DNA of 64,000 nt, taken from positions 124,001-188,000 of the forward strand of contig JAAMEZ010000056.1 in NCBI GenBank assembly GCA_013322215.1, given 5' to 3'. The position numbers and the translations under genes were made by a program. Each line of letters starts with the position of its first letter. Within the stretch, counting starts at the first letter, position 1. Source of the stretch: Martinezella rhizogenes (lineage in GTDB: Bacteria; Pseudomonadota; Alphaproteobacteria; Rhizobiales; Rhizobiaceae). Positions 33,708 through 42,582 of this stretch are shown one piece after another. A model generated the notes under the pieces. That model had not been told where the DNA came from and ran no database searches. It was given only the letters and a program-made list of their open reading frames with translations.

Positions 33708-34727
33708 CTAGATCTCCCGCCAGCGGATGCAGCGGCTGGCATGGCTCGCTTCTACTGTTTCGAGAGACGGTACTGCTTCACTGCAGGCCTGGATCGCATG
33801 AGCGCAACGCGGCGCGAAAGCGCAGCCGGAAGGCATTCGCGTCAGCCCCGGGACAACGCCGGGAATAGCATATAGCGGCTCGCCGGCCTGCCGCATTCTC
33901 GTCGCCTCGCCCAGCCGCGGCATGGAGGCCAAAAGGCCGCGTGTATAGGGATGCCTCGGATTGCGGAACACTGTTTCCGTCGGCCCCTCCTCGACGATCC
34001 GGCCGGCATACATGACGGCGACGCGATCGGCGATCTCTGCCACCACGCCGAGATTATGCGTGACGAACAGGATCGCCATGCCGCACTCACGCTGCAACCG
34101 CTGCATGAGATCGAGGATCTGCGCCTGTATCGTGACGTCGAGCGCCGTCGTCGGCTCGTCTGCGATCAAAAGCACCGGATCGCAGGCAAGTGCCATGGCG
34201 ATGGTCGCACGCTGGCGCATGCCGCCGGACAATTCATGCGGATATTGCCTGACGCGGCGCTTGGCGTCGGGAATTCCGACGCTCTCCAACAGCGCGGTCG
34301 CCTCGCGCGTCGCGGTCGCACGATCAGCCCTGCGGTGGATGCGGATCGGCTCGGCGATCTGATCGCCGATGGTCAGCACTGGATTGAGGCTCGACATCGG
34401 CTCCTGAAACACCATGCCGATATCGCCGCCGCGAATCTCGCGCATGTGCCGGTCATCCAGCGTAGCGAGATCGCTGACAATGCCTTTCCTATCCCGCAAC
34501 CTGATGCTGCCGGCTGCGATCGCCCCGACATTGCGCGTCAGAAGCCGCATCACCGAAAGGCTCGTCACCGACTTGCCCGAACCGGACTCGCCGACCAGCG
34601 CCAGCGTCTCGCCGGCATTTATGGTCAGGTCGATATCGCGCACTGCGGTCAACTCGCCGCCGCGGGTGCGGAAGACGGTTCTTAACCCCCTGATATCGAG
34701 AACGGGTTGGGCGGTCGGCGTCATCAT
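33708..34727 (-). CDS. Dpp/Opp-type ABC transporter ATP-binding protein (DppD-like)
   Basis: A 339-aa ATPase: GESGSGKSVTSLSVMRLL, FQEPMSSLNPVLTIGDQI, LSGGMRQRATIAMALACDP, IADEPTTALDV, VTHNLGVVAEI. The C-terminal oligopeptide-transporter extension has SGCAFAPRCAHAIQAC. It pairs with the DppF-like ATPase immediately downstream. Two bases separate its start from the stop of the DapA-like gene. Confidence 0.92.
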   Translation of the reverse strand: MMTPTAQPVLDIRGLRTVFRTRGGELTAVRDIDLTINAGETLALVGESGSGKSVTSLSVMRLLTRNVGAIAAGSIRLRDRKGIVSDLATLDDRHMREIRGGDIGMVFQEPMSSLNPVLTIGDQIAEPIRIHRRADRATATREATALLESVGIPDAKRRVRQYPHELSGGMRQRATIAMALACDPVLLIADEPTTALDVTIQAQILDLMQRLQRECGMAILFVTHNLGVVAEIADRVAVMYAGRIVEEGPTETVFRNPRHPYTRGLLASMPRLGEATRMRQAGEPLYAIPGVVPGLTRMPSGCAFAPRCAHAIQACSEAVPSLETVEASHASRCIRWREI

Positions 34728-34729
34728 AC

Positions 34730-35644
34730 CTAGAGCAACCCCGTATTTTTCAGGATCGCATCGATTCGGGCTATTTCTTCGGTGTTCAGCGCCGCGCGCG
34801 GGCGAGGCATGACCGCAGTATCGATGATACCGAGGCTCTTCATCGCAGCCTTGAAAGCGCCGATGCCGGCCGCACCACCGCTAACGCGCCCCTGCGCGAC
34901 CCAGACGATCTCGAACAGGCGGCAAAGCCTCTCCTGCTCGCGCCGGGCAGCAGCCCAGTCGCCGCGTTGTGCTGCATCCCAGAGCCGCACATAGCCATGC
35001 GGATCGACATTGGCGATGCCCGGAACCACGCCATGTGCGCCCATCAGAAGCGCATTGTCGACGACGATTTCGGACCCCGTCATCAGGAAGACATCCTTAT
35101 GATCGGCAAGATCGAGCAGCGCATAGCGGAAATTGCCATCGTCGCCGCTCGAATCCTTCAACCCGATGATGGTTCCCTCCTTGGCAAGCGTTACTACGGT
35201 CTGGCGGTGCAGCTTTACATTCACGCAGACCGGGATGTCATAGGCGACGAGCGGCACATCGACCGCATCTCTTATGTAGCGGAAATGGTCCAATATCTCG
35301 GACTGGCTGGTCACCGTGTAGAAGGGAGCGGTGACAACGACGGCATCGGCTCCGGCCGCCTTGGCGATTTTCGAATGGGCGATCACGCGATCGGTCGTGG
35401 GATCGATGACGCCAACCAGCAGCGGCACTCGTCCATTCACGATCTTGGCGGAATGCTCGATGATCTCCCGGCGTGTCTTTTCGTCGTGGAAGACGACTTC
35501 GCTGGTGGAGCCCAGCACGAAGACGCCGTGGCAGCCGCCATCGATCAGATGCTCCAGCATCCTTGTATAGGATGCGTAATCCACGGTGAAATCGTCGTTC
35601 AGCGGCGTTACGACGGGGGGCACCACGCCCTTGAATTTGCTCAT
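34730..35644 (-). CDS. Dihydrodipicolinate synthase/N-acetylneuraminate lyase-family aldolase
   Basis: A 304-aa TIM-barrel class I aldolase of the DapA/NanA family. It shows VVPPVVTPLNDDFTVDY, the substrate-carboxylate motif GSTSEVV (in place of GTTGE), the conserved Tyr in VVTAPFYTV, and the Schiff-base Lys in IIGLKDSSGD. Start MSKFKG at 35644. The GSTSE variation and its position inside an ABC uptake operon argue against lysine biosynthesis. It probably cleaves or forms a 2-keto acid during catabolism of the imported compound. Substrate unknown. Confidence 0.87.
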   Translation of the reverse strand: MSKFKGVVPPVVTPLNDDFTVDYASYTRMLEHLIDGGCHGVFVLGSTSEVVFHDEKTRREIIEHSAKIVNGRVPLLVGVIDPTTDRVIAHSKIAKAAGADAVVVTAPFYTVTSQSEILDHFRYIRDAVDVPLVAYDIPVCVNVKLHRQTVVTLAKEGTIIGLKDSSGDDGNFRYALLDLADHKDVFLMTGSEIVVDNALLMGAHGVVPGIANVDPHGYVRLWDAAQRGDWAAARREQERLCRLFEIVWVAQGRVSGGAAGIGAFKAAMKSLGIIDTAVMPRPRAALNTEEIARIDAILKNTGLL

Positions 35645-35664
35645 TGTTTCTTTCTTTCCTGGGT

Positions 35665-36540
35665 TCAATGAAGTTCGGCGCGCGGATCGAAGGCATCCCT
35701 CAGCCCGTCGCCGATGAAGTTGATGGCGAGGACGGCCAGAACCAGCGCGGCGCCTGGAAACAGCCATTGCCAGGGATATTGTTCGAGAACGGCAGTGGAG
35801 CGGGCAGCGTTCAGCATATTGCCCCAGCTCGCCGCGGGTGGTGCGATGCCGAGCCCGAGGAAGGAAAGTCCGGCTTCCAAAAGGATCGCATTCGCCACCT
35901 GCGTCGTGGCGTAGACCACCAGAATATCGATGCAGTTCGGCATGCCGTGGCGCAACAGCAGGTGCGGCAGCCCCGCCCCCATGCCGCGCGCCGCCGTCAC
36001 GAAATCGCGCTCGCGCAGTTCAAGCAGCCTGGAGCGCACCATACGGGCAAGCAGCGGCCAGGACAGGAGCGAGATAACGAGAATTGTCGGCAGGATGCCG
36101 GTGCCGGTGATGGAGGCCAGGACCAGCAGGAAGATTACTGGCGGCAGGGTCATGACCAGATCGACGAAGCGCATGCTGAGCGCATCCGCCCAGCGCCCGG
36201 CAAAGGCAGACACGAAGCCGAACAGGAAGCCGATAATGGCTGAAATAACGGTGGAGCCTGCCGCAACCATCAGCGATATGCGGCCGCCTTCGAGCACTCT
36301 GGCAAAGACGTCACGCCCGACTCCATCCGTTCCGAACCAATGGGTCGCATTAGGCGGCGCGTTCATGGCCAGGAGATCGATGTCGTTGGGCTGGAACCGC
36401 CACCACAGCGGATACGTGGCGATCAGCAGTAGTAGCGGCACGGCAATACAGACACCGAAGAGAGCAGCCCCATTCAGCCGGAAACGGTCGAAGGCTCGGG
36501 CAAGCGGGCCGTGGCTTGGTCGTTCGGTTCGCGCCAGCAT
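35665..36540 (-). CDS. Dpp-type ABC transporter permease (DppC-like)
   Basis: A 291-aa inner-membrane permease. The N-terminal span (LFGVCIAVPLLLLIATYPLWW) is followed by THWFGTDGVGRDVFARVLEGGRISL. The EAA loop is ARMVRSRLLELRERDFVTAARGMGAGLPHLLLRHGMPN, and the end is LLEAGLSFLGLGIAPPAASWGNML. Partner of the DppB-like permease encoded one base upstream; the DapA-like gene follows after ~20 bases. Confidence 0.92.
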   Translation of the reverse strand: MLARTERPSHGPLARAFDRFRLNGAALFGVCIAVPLLLLIATYPLWWRFQPNDIDLLAMNAPPNATHWFGTDGVGRDVFARVLEGGRISLMVAAGSTVISAIIGFLFGFVSAFAGRWADALSMRFVDLVMTLPPVIFLLVLASITGTGILPTILVISLLSWPLLARMVRSRLLELRERDFVTAARGMGAGLPHLLLRHGMPNCIDILVVYATTQVANAILLEAGLSFLGLGIAPPAASWGNMLNAARSTAVLEQYPWQWLFPGAALVLAVLAINFIGDGLRDAFDPRAELH

Positions 36541-36541
36541 C

Positions 36542-37501
36542 TCAGCCCACCTTGATGCGCGGATCGATCACCGCATAGGTGAGATCGGTCAGCAGGTTGA
36601 CGACGATGACGCAGGCGCCGACGACAAGCGTCGCCCCCATGATGACAGGATAATCGCGGGACGTGACCGCATCGACGAGCAACAGGCCCATGCCCGGCCA
36701 GTTGAAGACACTTTCGACGAAGATCGCGCCGCCGATTGCAAGCCCGATGGTCGAGCCGATAACTGTCACCACAGGCAGTAGCGCATTGCGCAGGGCATGC
36801 TTGACGATCACCCAGAATTCGAACACCCCCTTGGCGCGCGCGGTGCGCACATAATCCTGGTTCAGCACTTCCAGCAGCGATGCGCGCATATAGCGCATGA
36901 TGAGCGCGGCCTGAGCGATCGCGAGAAGCGACGCCGGCAGGATGAGATGCCAGAGTAGGTCGCCAATGGAAAAATCCTCGCCCGGCGTCAGCATGCCACC
37001 CGAAGGCAGCCAGCCAAGGCGCACGGCAAAGATATAAAGCCCAAGAAGCGCGCTCAGAAAGGCCGGGCTCGATATGCCGGCAAGCGCCAGGACGGAGAGC
37101 GACACGTCTGTCACCGAATTGCGCCTGACGGCGCCGATGACGCCTGCGGCAATGCCGGCAATGACCGCCATGACCAGGGCAGATCCCATCAGCAATACGG
37201 TCGGACCGATACGCGACAGCACAAGCGTCAACACCGGCTGATCCGCTCGCTTGACGGAATAGCCGAGATTGCCTTGCAGCGCCTGATAAAGCCAACCGAC
37301 ATATTGCAGCGGCAACGGCCGATCCAGCCCGAGGCGCTCACGCAGATCGGCCATGGCGGCAGGCGACAAGGGCGTACTCGGATCAATATAGGCATCGATC
37401 GGATCGCCCGGCGTCAGCCGCAGCAGGATGAAGACCAGCATGCTCAAGGCTATGAGCATGCCGATGCCGATCGCAAGACGCCTGAGACCATAGTGAAGCA
37501 T
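36542..37501 (-). CDS. Dpp-type ABC transporter permease (DppB-like)
   Basis: A 319-aa inner-membrane permease beginning MLHYGLRRLAIGIGMLIALSMLVFILLRLTPGDP, the standard DppB N-terminus. It shows ERLGLDRPLPLQYVGWL and the EAA loop (MRASLLEVLNQDYVRTARAKGVFEFWVIVKHALRNALLP), ending FVESVFNWPGMGLLLVDAV. The start at 37501 is chosen over an in-frame codon 12 residues upstream because the first span then begins normally. Operon partner of the DppC-like gene. Confidence 0.9.
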   Translation of the reverse strand: MLHYGLRRLAIGIGMLIALSMLVFILLRLTPGDPIDAYIDPSTPLSPAAMADLRERLGLDRPLPLQYVGWLYQALQGNLGYSVKRADQPVLTLVLSRIGPTVLLMGSALVMAVIAGIAAGVIGAVRRNSVTDVSLSVLALAGISSPAFLSALLGLYIFAVRLGWLPSGGMLTPGEDFSIGDLLWHLILPASLLAIAQAALIMRYMRASLLEVLNQDYVRTARAKGVFEFWVIVKHALRNALLPVVTVIGSTIGLAIGGAIFVESVFNWPGMGLLLVDAVTSRDYPVIMGATLVVGACVIVVNLLTDLTYAVIDPRIKVG

Positions 37502-37553
37502 GTCGAACCTATGTTTCGAGGAAGGCGTCGGCCGCATTGGGCCGGTCGAAAAC

Positions 37554-39146
37554 CTAGTTTGAGAGCTTCCACGCTTCCGGATGTGCGATGTAGGGGCCGC
37601 CGCCGGGCGCCGGCGTCCAGACGAAATCCTTCACCTTGGATGAGACAACGCCATAGCGGTTCGCCACCCACATGGTCGCCCAGGGCAGCTCCTTGTTCAT
37701 GACCTTGCAGACATCCTGGTAGCGTTGATCGCGCTTGCCGGCGTCCGTCTCGGCAATCGCGGCATCGAGTGCCTCGGTCAGATCGGGCATGCGCGCCCGC
37801 ACCACATTCGCACCAGCCGGAGGGATCTGCTTTTCATTAAGCCCTGTATTGATGTTGCTTGGATCGGGGCCGTTCTGCAGGCCGGCATAGACGAGCTGGA
37901 ACTGCGATACGTCGGCCTTCGGGTTGAGCACGATGCCATTATAGGTCGGCGCATCGACGGCGCGCGGCACGACATTGATACCGACCTGCGCCAGCATTGC
38001 CTGGACGGCTGCCAGCACATTCGTCGCGAGCGGCGTGTTGTAATAGGTCAGCAAGGTGATCGGCTTATCGCCGTTGATCTTGTCCCAACCTGCCTCATCC
38101 AGCAATTGCTTGGCCTTGGCCGGGTCGTAAGGATAAGCCTCAATGCCATCCGGGACGAGTTGACTGGCCACATAGGCGCAATTGGCCGGCTTTGCCGCGC
38201 CGCCATAGAGGCTCTTGATGATCGCATCGCGATTGATGGCGTGCATGACGGCCTGACGGATGCGAAGATCCTTCCATAGTGGCGAATCCTGGTTGAAGCC
38301 CAGATAATTGACGACGAAGGAATCGCCCTCGATGACCTCAAAGGACTTATCGTCCTTGAAGGTCGGCACGTCGTTGGAATCGACATAGGTGAACTGGATC
38401 TCGCCTGCCCGCAGTGCCGAGATCGCCGCGGCCGGATTGGCAAAATAGCGATTGATCAGCCGATCGAGAACGGGCTTGCCGCCGCGATAATCTGGATTGG
38501 CTGTCAGCTCGACATATTGATCCTGCACATATTTGACGAATTTGAACGGCCCCGTCCCGATCGGGGAGGTCGACCACCAGGTGCTCTTCGCAAGCTGATC
38601 GACCGGTACGGCGGCGAGCGCATGCTCAGGCAGAACCATGATCTTGGCGAGCGTATCGAGCAGGCTCGCCGAGGGCGCAGAAAGCTTGATGACAAGCGTA
38701 TGATCGTCCGGCGTCTCGACGGATGACAGAAGTTTAAACCGGGCAGCAAAGACGGAGCCAGTCTTGGAATTGGCCGCAAGATCGATGGTGAACTTGGCGT
38801 CCTTGGCCGTGAAGGCCTTGCCGTCGTGCCACTTGGCATCGGCAAGCTTGAATGTGTAGGTCAGTTGATCGGGGCTCACCTCATAAGAGGAAGCAAGCAC
38901 GCCGACGATCTTCTGCAGCTTTTCGTCATAGCTGACCAGCGGCTCGAAATAGGTGTTAAGCCAGGTAAGGCCGGCGGTTGCCGCCAGCGGATTGAAGTTG
39001 CCTTGGAAGCCGCCCGGACCGACATCAAAGCCCCCAGACATCGTTGCAGCGACGGCAGGTGCGGCCACGCCGCTCAAGACAGGCATTGCGGTGGCCGACG
39101 CTAGTGCTCCCAACACGATTGCCGGCAGATGAAAAGCTTTCCTCAT
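37554..39146 (-). CDS. Dpp-type substrate-binding protein (family 5)
   Basis: A 530-aa periplasmic solute-binding protein with a Sec signal peptide (AIVLGALASATAMPVLSGVAAPAVA). Family motifs include VLASSYEVSPDQLTYTFKLADAKWHDGKAFTAKDAKF, IGTGPFKFVKYVQDQYVELTANPDYRGG, and PWATMWVANRYGVVSSKVKDF near the end. It is not closely similar to the two Tat-type binding proteins at 11.1 and 18.7 kb. First transporter gene after the regulator, as is usual. Ligand unknown. Confidence 0.9.
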   Translation of the reverse strand: MRKAFHLPAIVLGALASATAMPVLSGVAAPAVAATMSGGFDVGPGGFQGNFNPLAATAGLTWLNTYFEPLVSYDEKLQKIVGVLASSYEVSPDQLTYTFKLADAKWHDGKAFTAKDAKFTIDLAANSKTGSVFAARFKLLSSVETPDDHTLVIKLSAPSASLLDTLAKIMVLPEHALAAVPVDQLAKSTWWSTSPIGTGPFKFVKYVQDQYVELTANPDYRGGKPVLDRLINRYFANPAAAISALRAGEIQFTYVDSNDVPTFKDDKSFEVIEGDSFVVNYLGFNQDSPLWKDLRIRQAVMHAINRDAIIKSLYGGAAKPANCAYVASQLVPDGIEAYPYDPAKAKQLLDEAGWDKINGDKPITLLTYYNTPLATNVLAAVQAMLAQVGINVVPRAVDAPTYNGIVLNPKADVSQFQLVYAGLQNGPDPSNINTGLNEKQIPPAGANVVRARMPDLTEALDAAIAETDAGKRDQRYQDVCKVMNKELPWATMWVANRYGVVSSKVKDFVWTPAPGGGPYIAHPEAWKLSN

Positions 39147-39174
39147 GATGATCCTCCTCCCGTGTTTGCGATCG

Positions 39175-39882
39175 CTATTTCTTCTTGTTGTTGGCGATCA
39201 CCTGCGAAATTCCCTCGTAGTGGCGGTCGAGGCGCATGCGCACCTCCTTGAGATTTTTGGATTCCAGCGCATCGACGATCGCCTCATGATCACGCCAGGT
39301 GGCCATGGGGTCGACATCATCCAGATCGAAGAAACGGGATGCCTTGTAGAAGGCGAGCCAGAAGACATCGATCAGACGAACGAAGGTCTCGTTGCCCTGA
39401 CAGCGAAACAGCAGGCGATGAAAGAGCTGATCGTCTTCGGCAAAGGGTTCGCCACGCTCGGCGTGAGCGCGCATGCGATCGGTAGTGGCTCGCAGTTCCG
39501 CCAGATCCTCCGGCCCGATCATCTCAAGCGTCTTGCCGATCAGGCCGACTTCGAGGGTACGGCGGATTTCCAGCACCTCCTCCATGTGCCGTAGCGCATC
39601 ACCGAGCCCGTAGGCGAGATTGTCGAGCAGCGGCGCAAAGGAAAATGCCTTGACGAAGATGCCGATACCGCGACGTGTCTCCAGCACACCGAGGGATTCC
39701 AGCGCCTTGATGCCTTCGCGCAGAGAATTGCGGCTGACACCCAATTGGGTCGCAAGCTCTCCTTCGGCCGGCAGCATCGTGCCCGCCTCAAGACCGTTGT
39801 CGGCGATATAGCTGCGCAAACTCTCCTGCACAGAGACATGCAGCAACGGTGCGCGCGTCAAAGGCTGAATGATTTTTCCGAC
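39175..39882 (-). CDS. FadR-type (GntR/FCD) transcriptional regulator
   Basis: A 235-aa regulator: N-terminal GntR winged HTH (SLRSYIADNGLEAGTMLPAEGELATQLGVSRNSLREGIKALESLGVLETRRGIGIFV, residues ~18-75) and a C-terminal all-helical FCD domain with metal/ligand histidines (DDQLFHRLLF, WRDHEAIVDALESKN, HYEGI). The ATG at 39882 is preferred over a TTG four codons earlier. It is the first gene of the Dpp/DapA-like operon and probably represses it in the absence of inducer. Confidence 0.9.
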   Translation of the reverse strand, partial: VGKIIQPLTRAPLLHVSVQESLRSYIADNGLEAGTMLPAEGELATQLGVSRNSLREGIKALESLGVLETRRGIGIFVKAFSFAPLLDNLAYGLGDALRHMEEVLEIRRTLEVGLIGKTLEMIGPEDLAELRATTDRMRAHAERGEPFAEDDQLFHRLLFRCQGNETFVRLIDVFWLAFYKASRFFDLDDVDPMATWRDHEAIVDALESKNLKEVRMRLDRHYEGISQVIANNKKK

Positions 39883-39914
39883 CATGAAACCCAAGCTCCT
39901 CGGGACATGGCGGC

Positions 39915-39943
39915 AACCTATTGACTTGTAGGATATCCGTCAA
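39915..39943 (-). promoter_or_regulatory. Probable promoter with overlapping FadR-type operator
   Basis: On the minus strand TTGACG (39943-39938), a 17-base spacer and TAGGTT (39920-39915) give a sigma70-like promoter ~30 bases before the regulator start. Within it, 39926-39943 is an 18-bp palindrome (TTG..GGATATCC..CAA, 7 of 9 pairs) that would place a FadR-type dimer across the -35 and spacer. A clear case for autorepression of the whole operon, though unproven. Confidence 0.6.
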
Positions 39944-40101
39944 GTGGATAAGTAAACGATGCTACGAAGTGCAAGGATCGCAAGTGGGAGCAATGAAGGA
40001 GTCATCATGCCGGAGCGCATAGAGATCGCTTGGCAGGTGCCGCATGATCATCTCATAGCCACCGATCGGCTGGACCTTGCTTCAACCCTCGGGAGCAGGC
40101 C

Positions 40102-40506
40102 TCAATTTGAGGCGCGAGGCGCATCCGTCGCCGGCAGGCGCGCAAGCTTGCCTTCCTCGGCCTTGTAGAAATACTGACTCGCAACCAGCCATCCCTTCAG
40201 CGGTCGCAATGGTGGTATGCAGGTCGCCAGCATGAAAGGGCCAGTCACCAGAAACTGCACCCAGACCGGCGCCGAGAACGCCACCTCCAGCCAGACGCCG
40301 AGAAGCACACTCGGGATACAGGCAAAGCAAATGACGAAGAAAGCCGGTCCATCGGCCGGATCCGCAAAGGAATAGTCGAGACCGCATGCTTCGCATTGCT
40401 TGCGAAGCGTCAAGAAGCCATCGAACAGACGCCCCTGCCCGCAACGCGGGCAACGACAACGAAGGCCGGTTTGCAGTGGGCTCAGCGGGGGATATTCGGC
40501 ATCCAT
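40102..40506 (-). CDS. DUF983 family protein
   Basis: A 134-aa small membrane protein of the DUF983 family. The N-terminal zinc-ribbon-like motif has two CxxC pairs (CRCPRCGQG and CEACG), followed by two transmembrane segments (PAFFVICFACIPSVLLGVWLEVAF and WVQFLVTGPFMLATCIPPL). The C-terminal tail is polar. DUF983 genes in alphaproteobacteria are often near cytochrome oxidase genes, but the function is unknown. Here the gene lies two genes from the cytochrome bd operon. Confidence 0.87.
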   Translation of the reverse strand: MDAEYPPLSPLQTGLRCRCPRCGQGRLFDGFLTLRKQCEACGLDYSFADPADGPAFFVICFACIPSVLLGVWLEVAFSAPVWVQFLVTGPFMLATCIPPLRPLKGWLVASQYFYKAEEGKLARLPATDAPRASN

Positions 40507-40566
40507 GATAATGTCACTCCTGAATCAATTTTCCAAGAGCAAGCAATCAATATCAGGATTGCTTGC

Positions 40567-40594
40567 ATTCAATATGAATATAATGAATGCATTC
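40567..40594. promoter_or_regulatory. Cluster of palindromes upstream of the DUF983 gene
   Basis: ATTCA-ATA-TGAAT (40567-40579) and the perfect GAATGCATTC (40585-40594) lie next to each other in an AT-rich stretch 60-90 bases upstream of the DUF983 start. This is a plausible operator region; the protein that binds is unknown. Confidence 0.4.
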
Positions 40595-40703
40595 TATGCG
40601 TCCATTTGGCAGAATGACGCAGCGGTAATCCCAGAAAATTAAGGGAATAGGTGCGGCAAGGAGCCAGCGCTCCTCCGATCAATGGCAATATTGCGCCCGG
40701 AGA

Positions 40704-42107
40704 TTAGAAGAAGGAAGCGGTCAATTCCGGCGGCCCCTGCAGCGCATGCGCCATGAAACTCAACGCACCTTTCAAGGCTTCGCGACCTATCGGGCCACCA
40801 AGACAAACGCGCACGGCCTCGGGAGCCATGCCGTTTACCGTGAAGGCGTCGCTTGCGACAACGCCAATGCCCGCATTGCGCATATGGCTGCCAAAGGTGG
40901 CGCGCGTCCATCCGCCGCCGAGCGGCAGCCATATGTTGAAGCTGATGGGATCGGCCCGGTAGCTGCCTGATGGCAATATGTCCGCAACCATCTCCTGGCG
41001 GGCGGCGGCCTCCGTGCGAATGAAGCGCAGGATGCCATCCGCGGTACCATCTTCGATCCAGCGCGTCGCGAGCGCCATATTGAGCGGCGACGCCATGACA
41101 TTGTTGCTCCGCATCGTACTGACGAAGGGCCATATCGACCGGTTGTCCGGTGCCACGACGAAGGCGAGGCGCAACCCCGCACCAATGCACTTCGCCAATC
41201 CACCGATATGCCAGGTCAGACCCGGTGCGATTGCAGCCATTGGCGCTGGCGCGTCCAGCGGAATGAAGCCATAGGCATCATCCTCGATGATCGGCACGCG
41301 ATATTTGCAGGCAATCGCGGCAATGGCTTCGCGTCGCTTCTGCGGAATAGTCAGCGTTGTCGGGTTCTGCAGCGTCGGGTTGAGGTAAAGCGCCTTCGGC
41401 CGCAGGCGCTCGCAGCTTTCTTCAAAGGCTTCCGGCAAGATACCTTCGTCATCCATCGCCAGGCCCGCGAGATTGAGCCGAAGCTGCGCCGCAATCGAAC
41501 GCATGCCGGGATAGGTGATGTTTTCCGAAAGCACGGTTTCGCCAGGCTTGGCCAAGAGGCCAAAGATCGCCAGCAAGGCCGGGTGCGCGCCAGGTGTTAC
41601 GAAGATGCGTTCCTGTGCCGGAGTAAGCCCGCGGCGGCTGAGCCAGCTTGCGGCAGCCTCCTTGTCCATAGCCAGACCACCGAACCCTTGATAACGCAGC
41701 AAGGGAATGAGATCGACCGCCACGGCCGACATGCCCTCCTGCATCCGAGCGAGAAGATCCGGATCACTCGGCTCCGGCGGCAGATTCATCGAAAAATCGA
41801 TCGCGGAGGCGCGACGCGGATCGGAAGCGGCGTCGAGGGCGAAACTTCGGCGCTCCCTCTCCTGCCTGCCGGTCACGAACGTCCCACGCCCGACATGGGA
41901 ATCCACCAGCCCGCGCTTCTGCGCCTCGACGTAGCCGCGCGCAACGGTCGTAAAATCGATATTGAGACGCCTGGCAAGCGCGCGTTGCGGCGGCAGCCTG
42001 TCGCCGGCGACAAGAACGCCGCTGCGCAAATCCATCTCGATCAGGTCAGCTATGGCGATGTAGCGGGGGCTGGAGGAGCGGCTGAGATCGGGATGCCAGT
42101 CTTTCAT
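40704..42107 (-). CDS. MocR/PdxR-type regulator (GntR HTH fused to PLP aminotransferase domain)
   Basis: A 467-aa MocR-type regulator. The N-terminal GntR winged HTH (IADLIEMDLRSGVLVAGDRLPPQRALARRLNIDFTTVARGYVEAQKRGLVDSHVGRGTFV, residues ~18-78) is joined by a linker to a fold-type I aminotransferase domain (PGAHPALLAIFGLLAKPGETVLSE, YLNPTLQNPTTLTIPQKRR, IIEDDAYGFI, and the PLP-lysine region WHIGGLAKCIGAGLRLAFVVAP). In these proteins the aminotransferase part senses PLP or an amino compound. Here the segment usually written SxSK reads LAKCIG, so the Lys is kept. No pdxST genes are adjacent; target unknown. Confidence 0.87.
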   Translation of the reverse strand: MKDWHPDLSRSSSPRYIAIADLIEMDLRSGVLVAGDRLPPQRALARRLNIDFTTVARGYVEAQKRGLVDSHVGRGTFVTGRQERERRSFALDAASDPRRASAIDFSMNLPPEPSDPDLLARMQEGMSAVAVDLIPLLRYQGFGGLAMDKEAAASWLSRRGLTPAQERIFVTPGAHPALLAIFGLLAKPGETVLSENITYPGMRSIAAQLRLNLAGLAMDDEGILPEAFEESCERLRPKALYLNPTLQNPTTLTIPQKRREAIAAIACKYRVPIIEDDAYGFIPLDAPAPMAAIAPGLTWHIGGLAKCIGAGLRLAFVVAPDNRSIWPFVSTMRSNNVMASPLNMALATRWIEDGTADGILRFIRTEAAARQEMVADILPSGSYRADPISFNIWLPLGGGWTRATFGSHMRNAGIGVVASDAFTVNGMAPEAVRVCLGGPIGREALKGALSFMAHALQGPPELTASFF

Positions 42108-42438
42108 TTCATGCTCCGCACGAGACCGGACCTGAGCTTAAACTCCGGTCGGCATTGATTGCATATCATTGCATACAATTCCCGTTATGTGGAGCTATCG
42201 GCCCCACTTTCGTCCCTGAAAAGACAAATGCAGCAATATTTTCGATCCATGAATGTTTTGAACCGGCCGATGTTCCTGTAATTGACGGCATGACAAAGCT
42301 GTTTGAGCGCACCAGCAGTCATAAAATCGAAGGCCTATATCCCGGTTATCGCGATTCGTCCCTGCAAGCTCGGCACGCCGTTTTTTGGCCGGCGCGCCGA
42401 ACATATGGCAAAGTTCCATCAAGAATGGGACGTCTCAC
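42108..42438. other. Intergenic region between MocR-type gene and cydX
   Basis: No supported gene. It holds the direct repeat described at 42159-42175 in the MocR promoter region. Near the cydX end there is an 11-bp hairpin with one mismatch: TCGGCACGCCG (42370-42380) / CGGCGCGCCGA (42390-42400). The hairpin lies ~40 bases after the cydX stop and may mark the 3' end of the cyd transcript, although no U-run follows. Confidence 0.5.
42159..42175. promoter_or_regulatory. Direct repeat, candidate MocR operator
   Basis: TTGCATA occurs at 42159-42165 and again at 42169-42175, spaced by one helical turn, ~50 bases upstream of the MocR-type start. MocR regulators are known to bind direct repeats, so this is a good autoregulation candidate. 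Confidence 0.5.
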
Positions 42439-42564
42439 TCATTTCTCTTGAGCACCCGCGGCTTTCGCTTTCGCTTGATCATCCACCAGCTCGTACCACA
42501 TGGCGTTGAGGACGGCGAATGCTGCCGCGAGAGGGAAGCCGAGAAGCCAGGCAAAGTACCACAT
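42439..42564 (-). CDS. cydX: Cytochrome bd oxidase small subunit CydX
   Basis: A 41-aa single-span membrane protein starting MWYFAWLLGFPLAAAFAVLN followed by AMWYELVDDQ and a polar Ala/Lys tail. The N-terminal MWYFxWxLG motif and the Glu-containing end of the helix are diagnostic for CydX/YbgT. It starts 18 bases after the cydB stop. It stabilises the haem arrangement of cytochrome bd oxidase. Confidence 0.93.
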   Translation of the reverse strand: MWYFAWLLGFPLAAAFAVLNAMWYELVDDQAKAKAAGAQEK

Positions 42565-42582
42565 GCGAAATCTCCTTGAGGA

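Noticed and set aside
42155..42451. A 98-codon plus-strand frame in the gap between the MocR-type gene and cydX.
   Set aside because: It overlaps cydX, starts in the MocR promoter repeat, and shows no family features.
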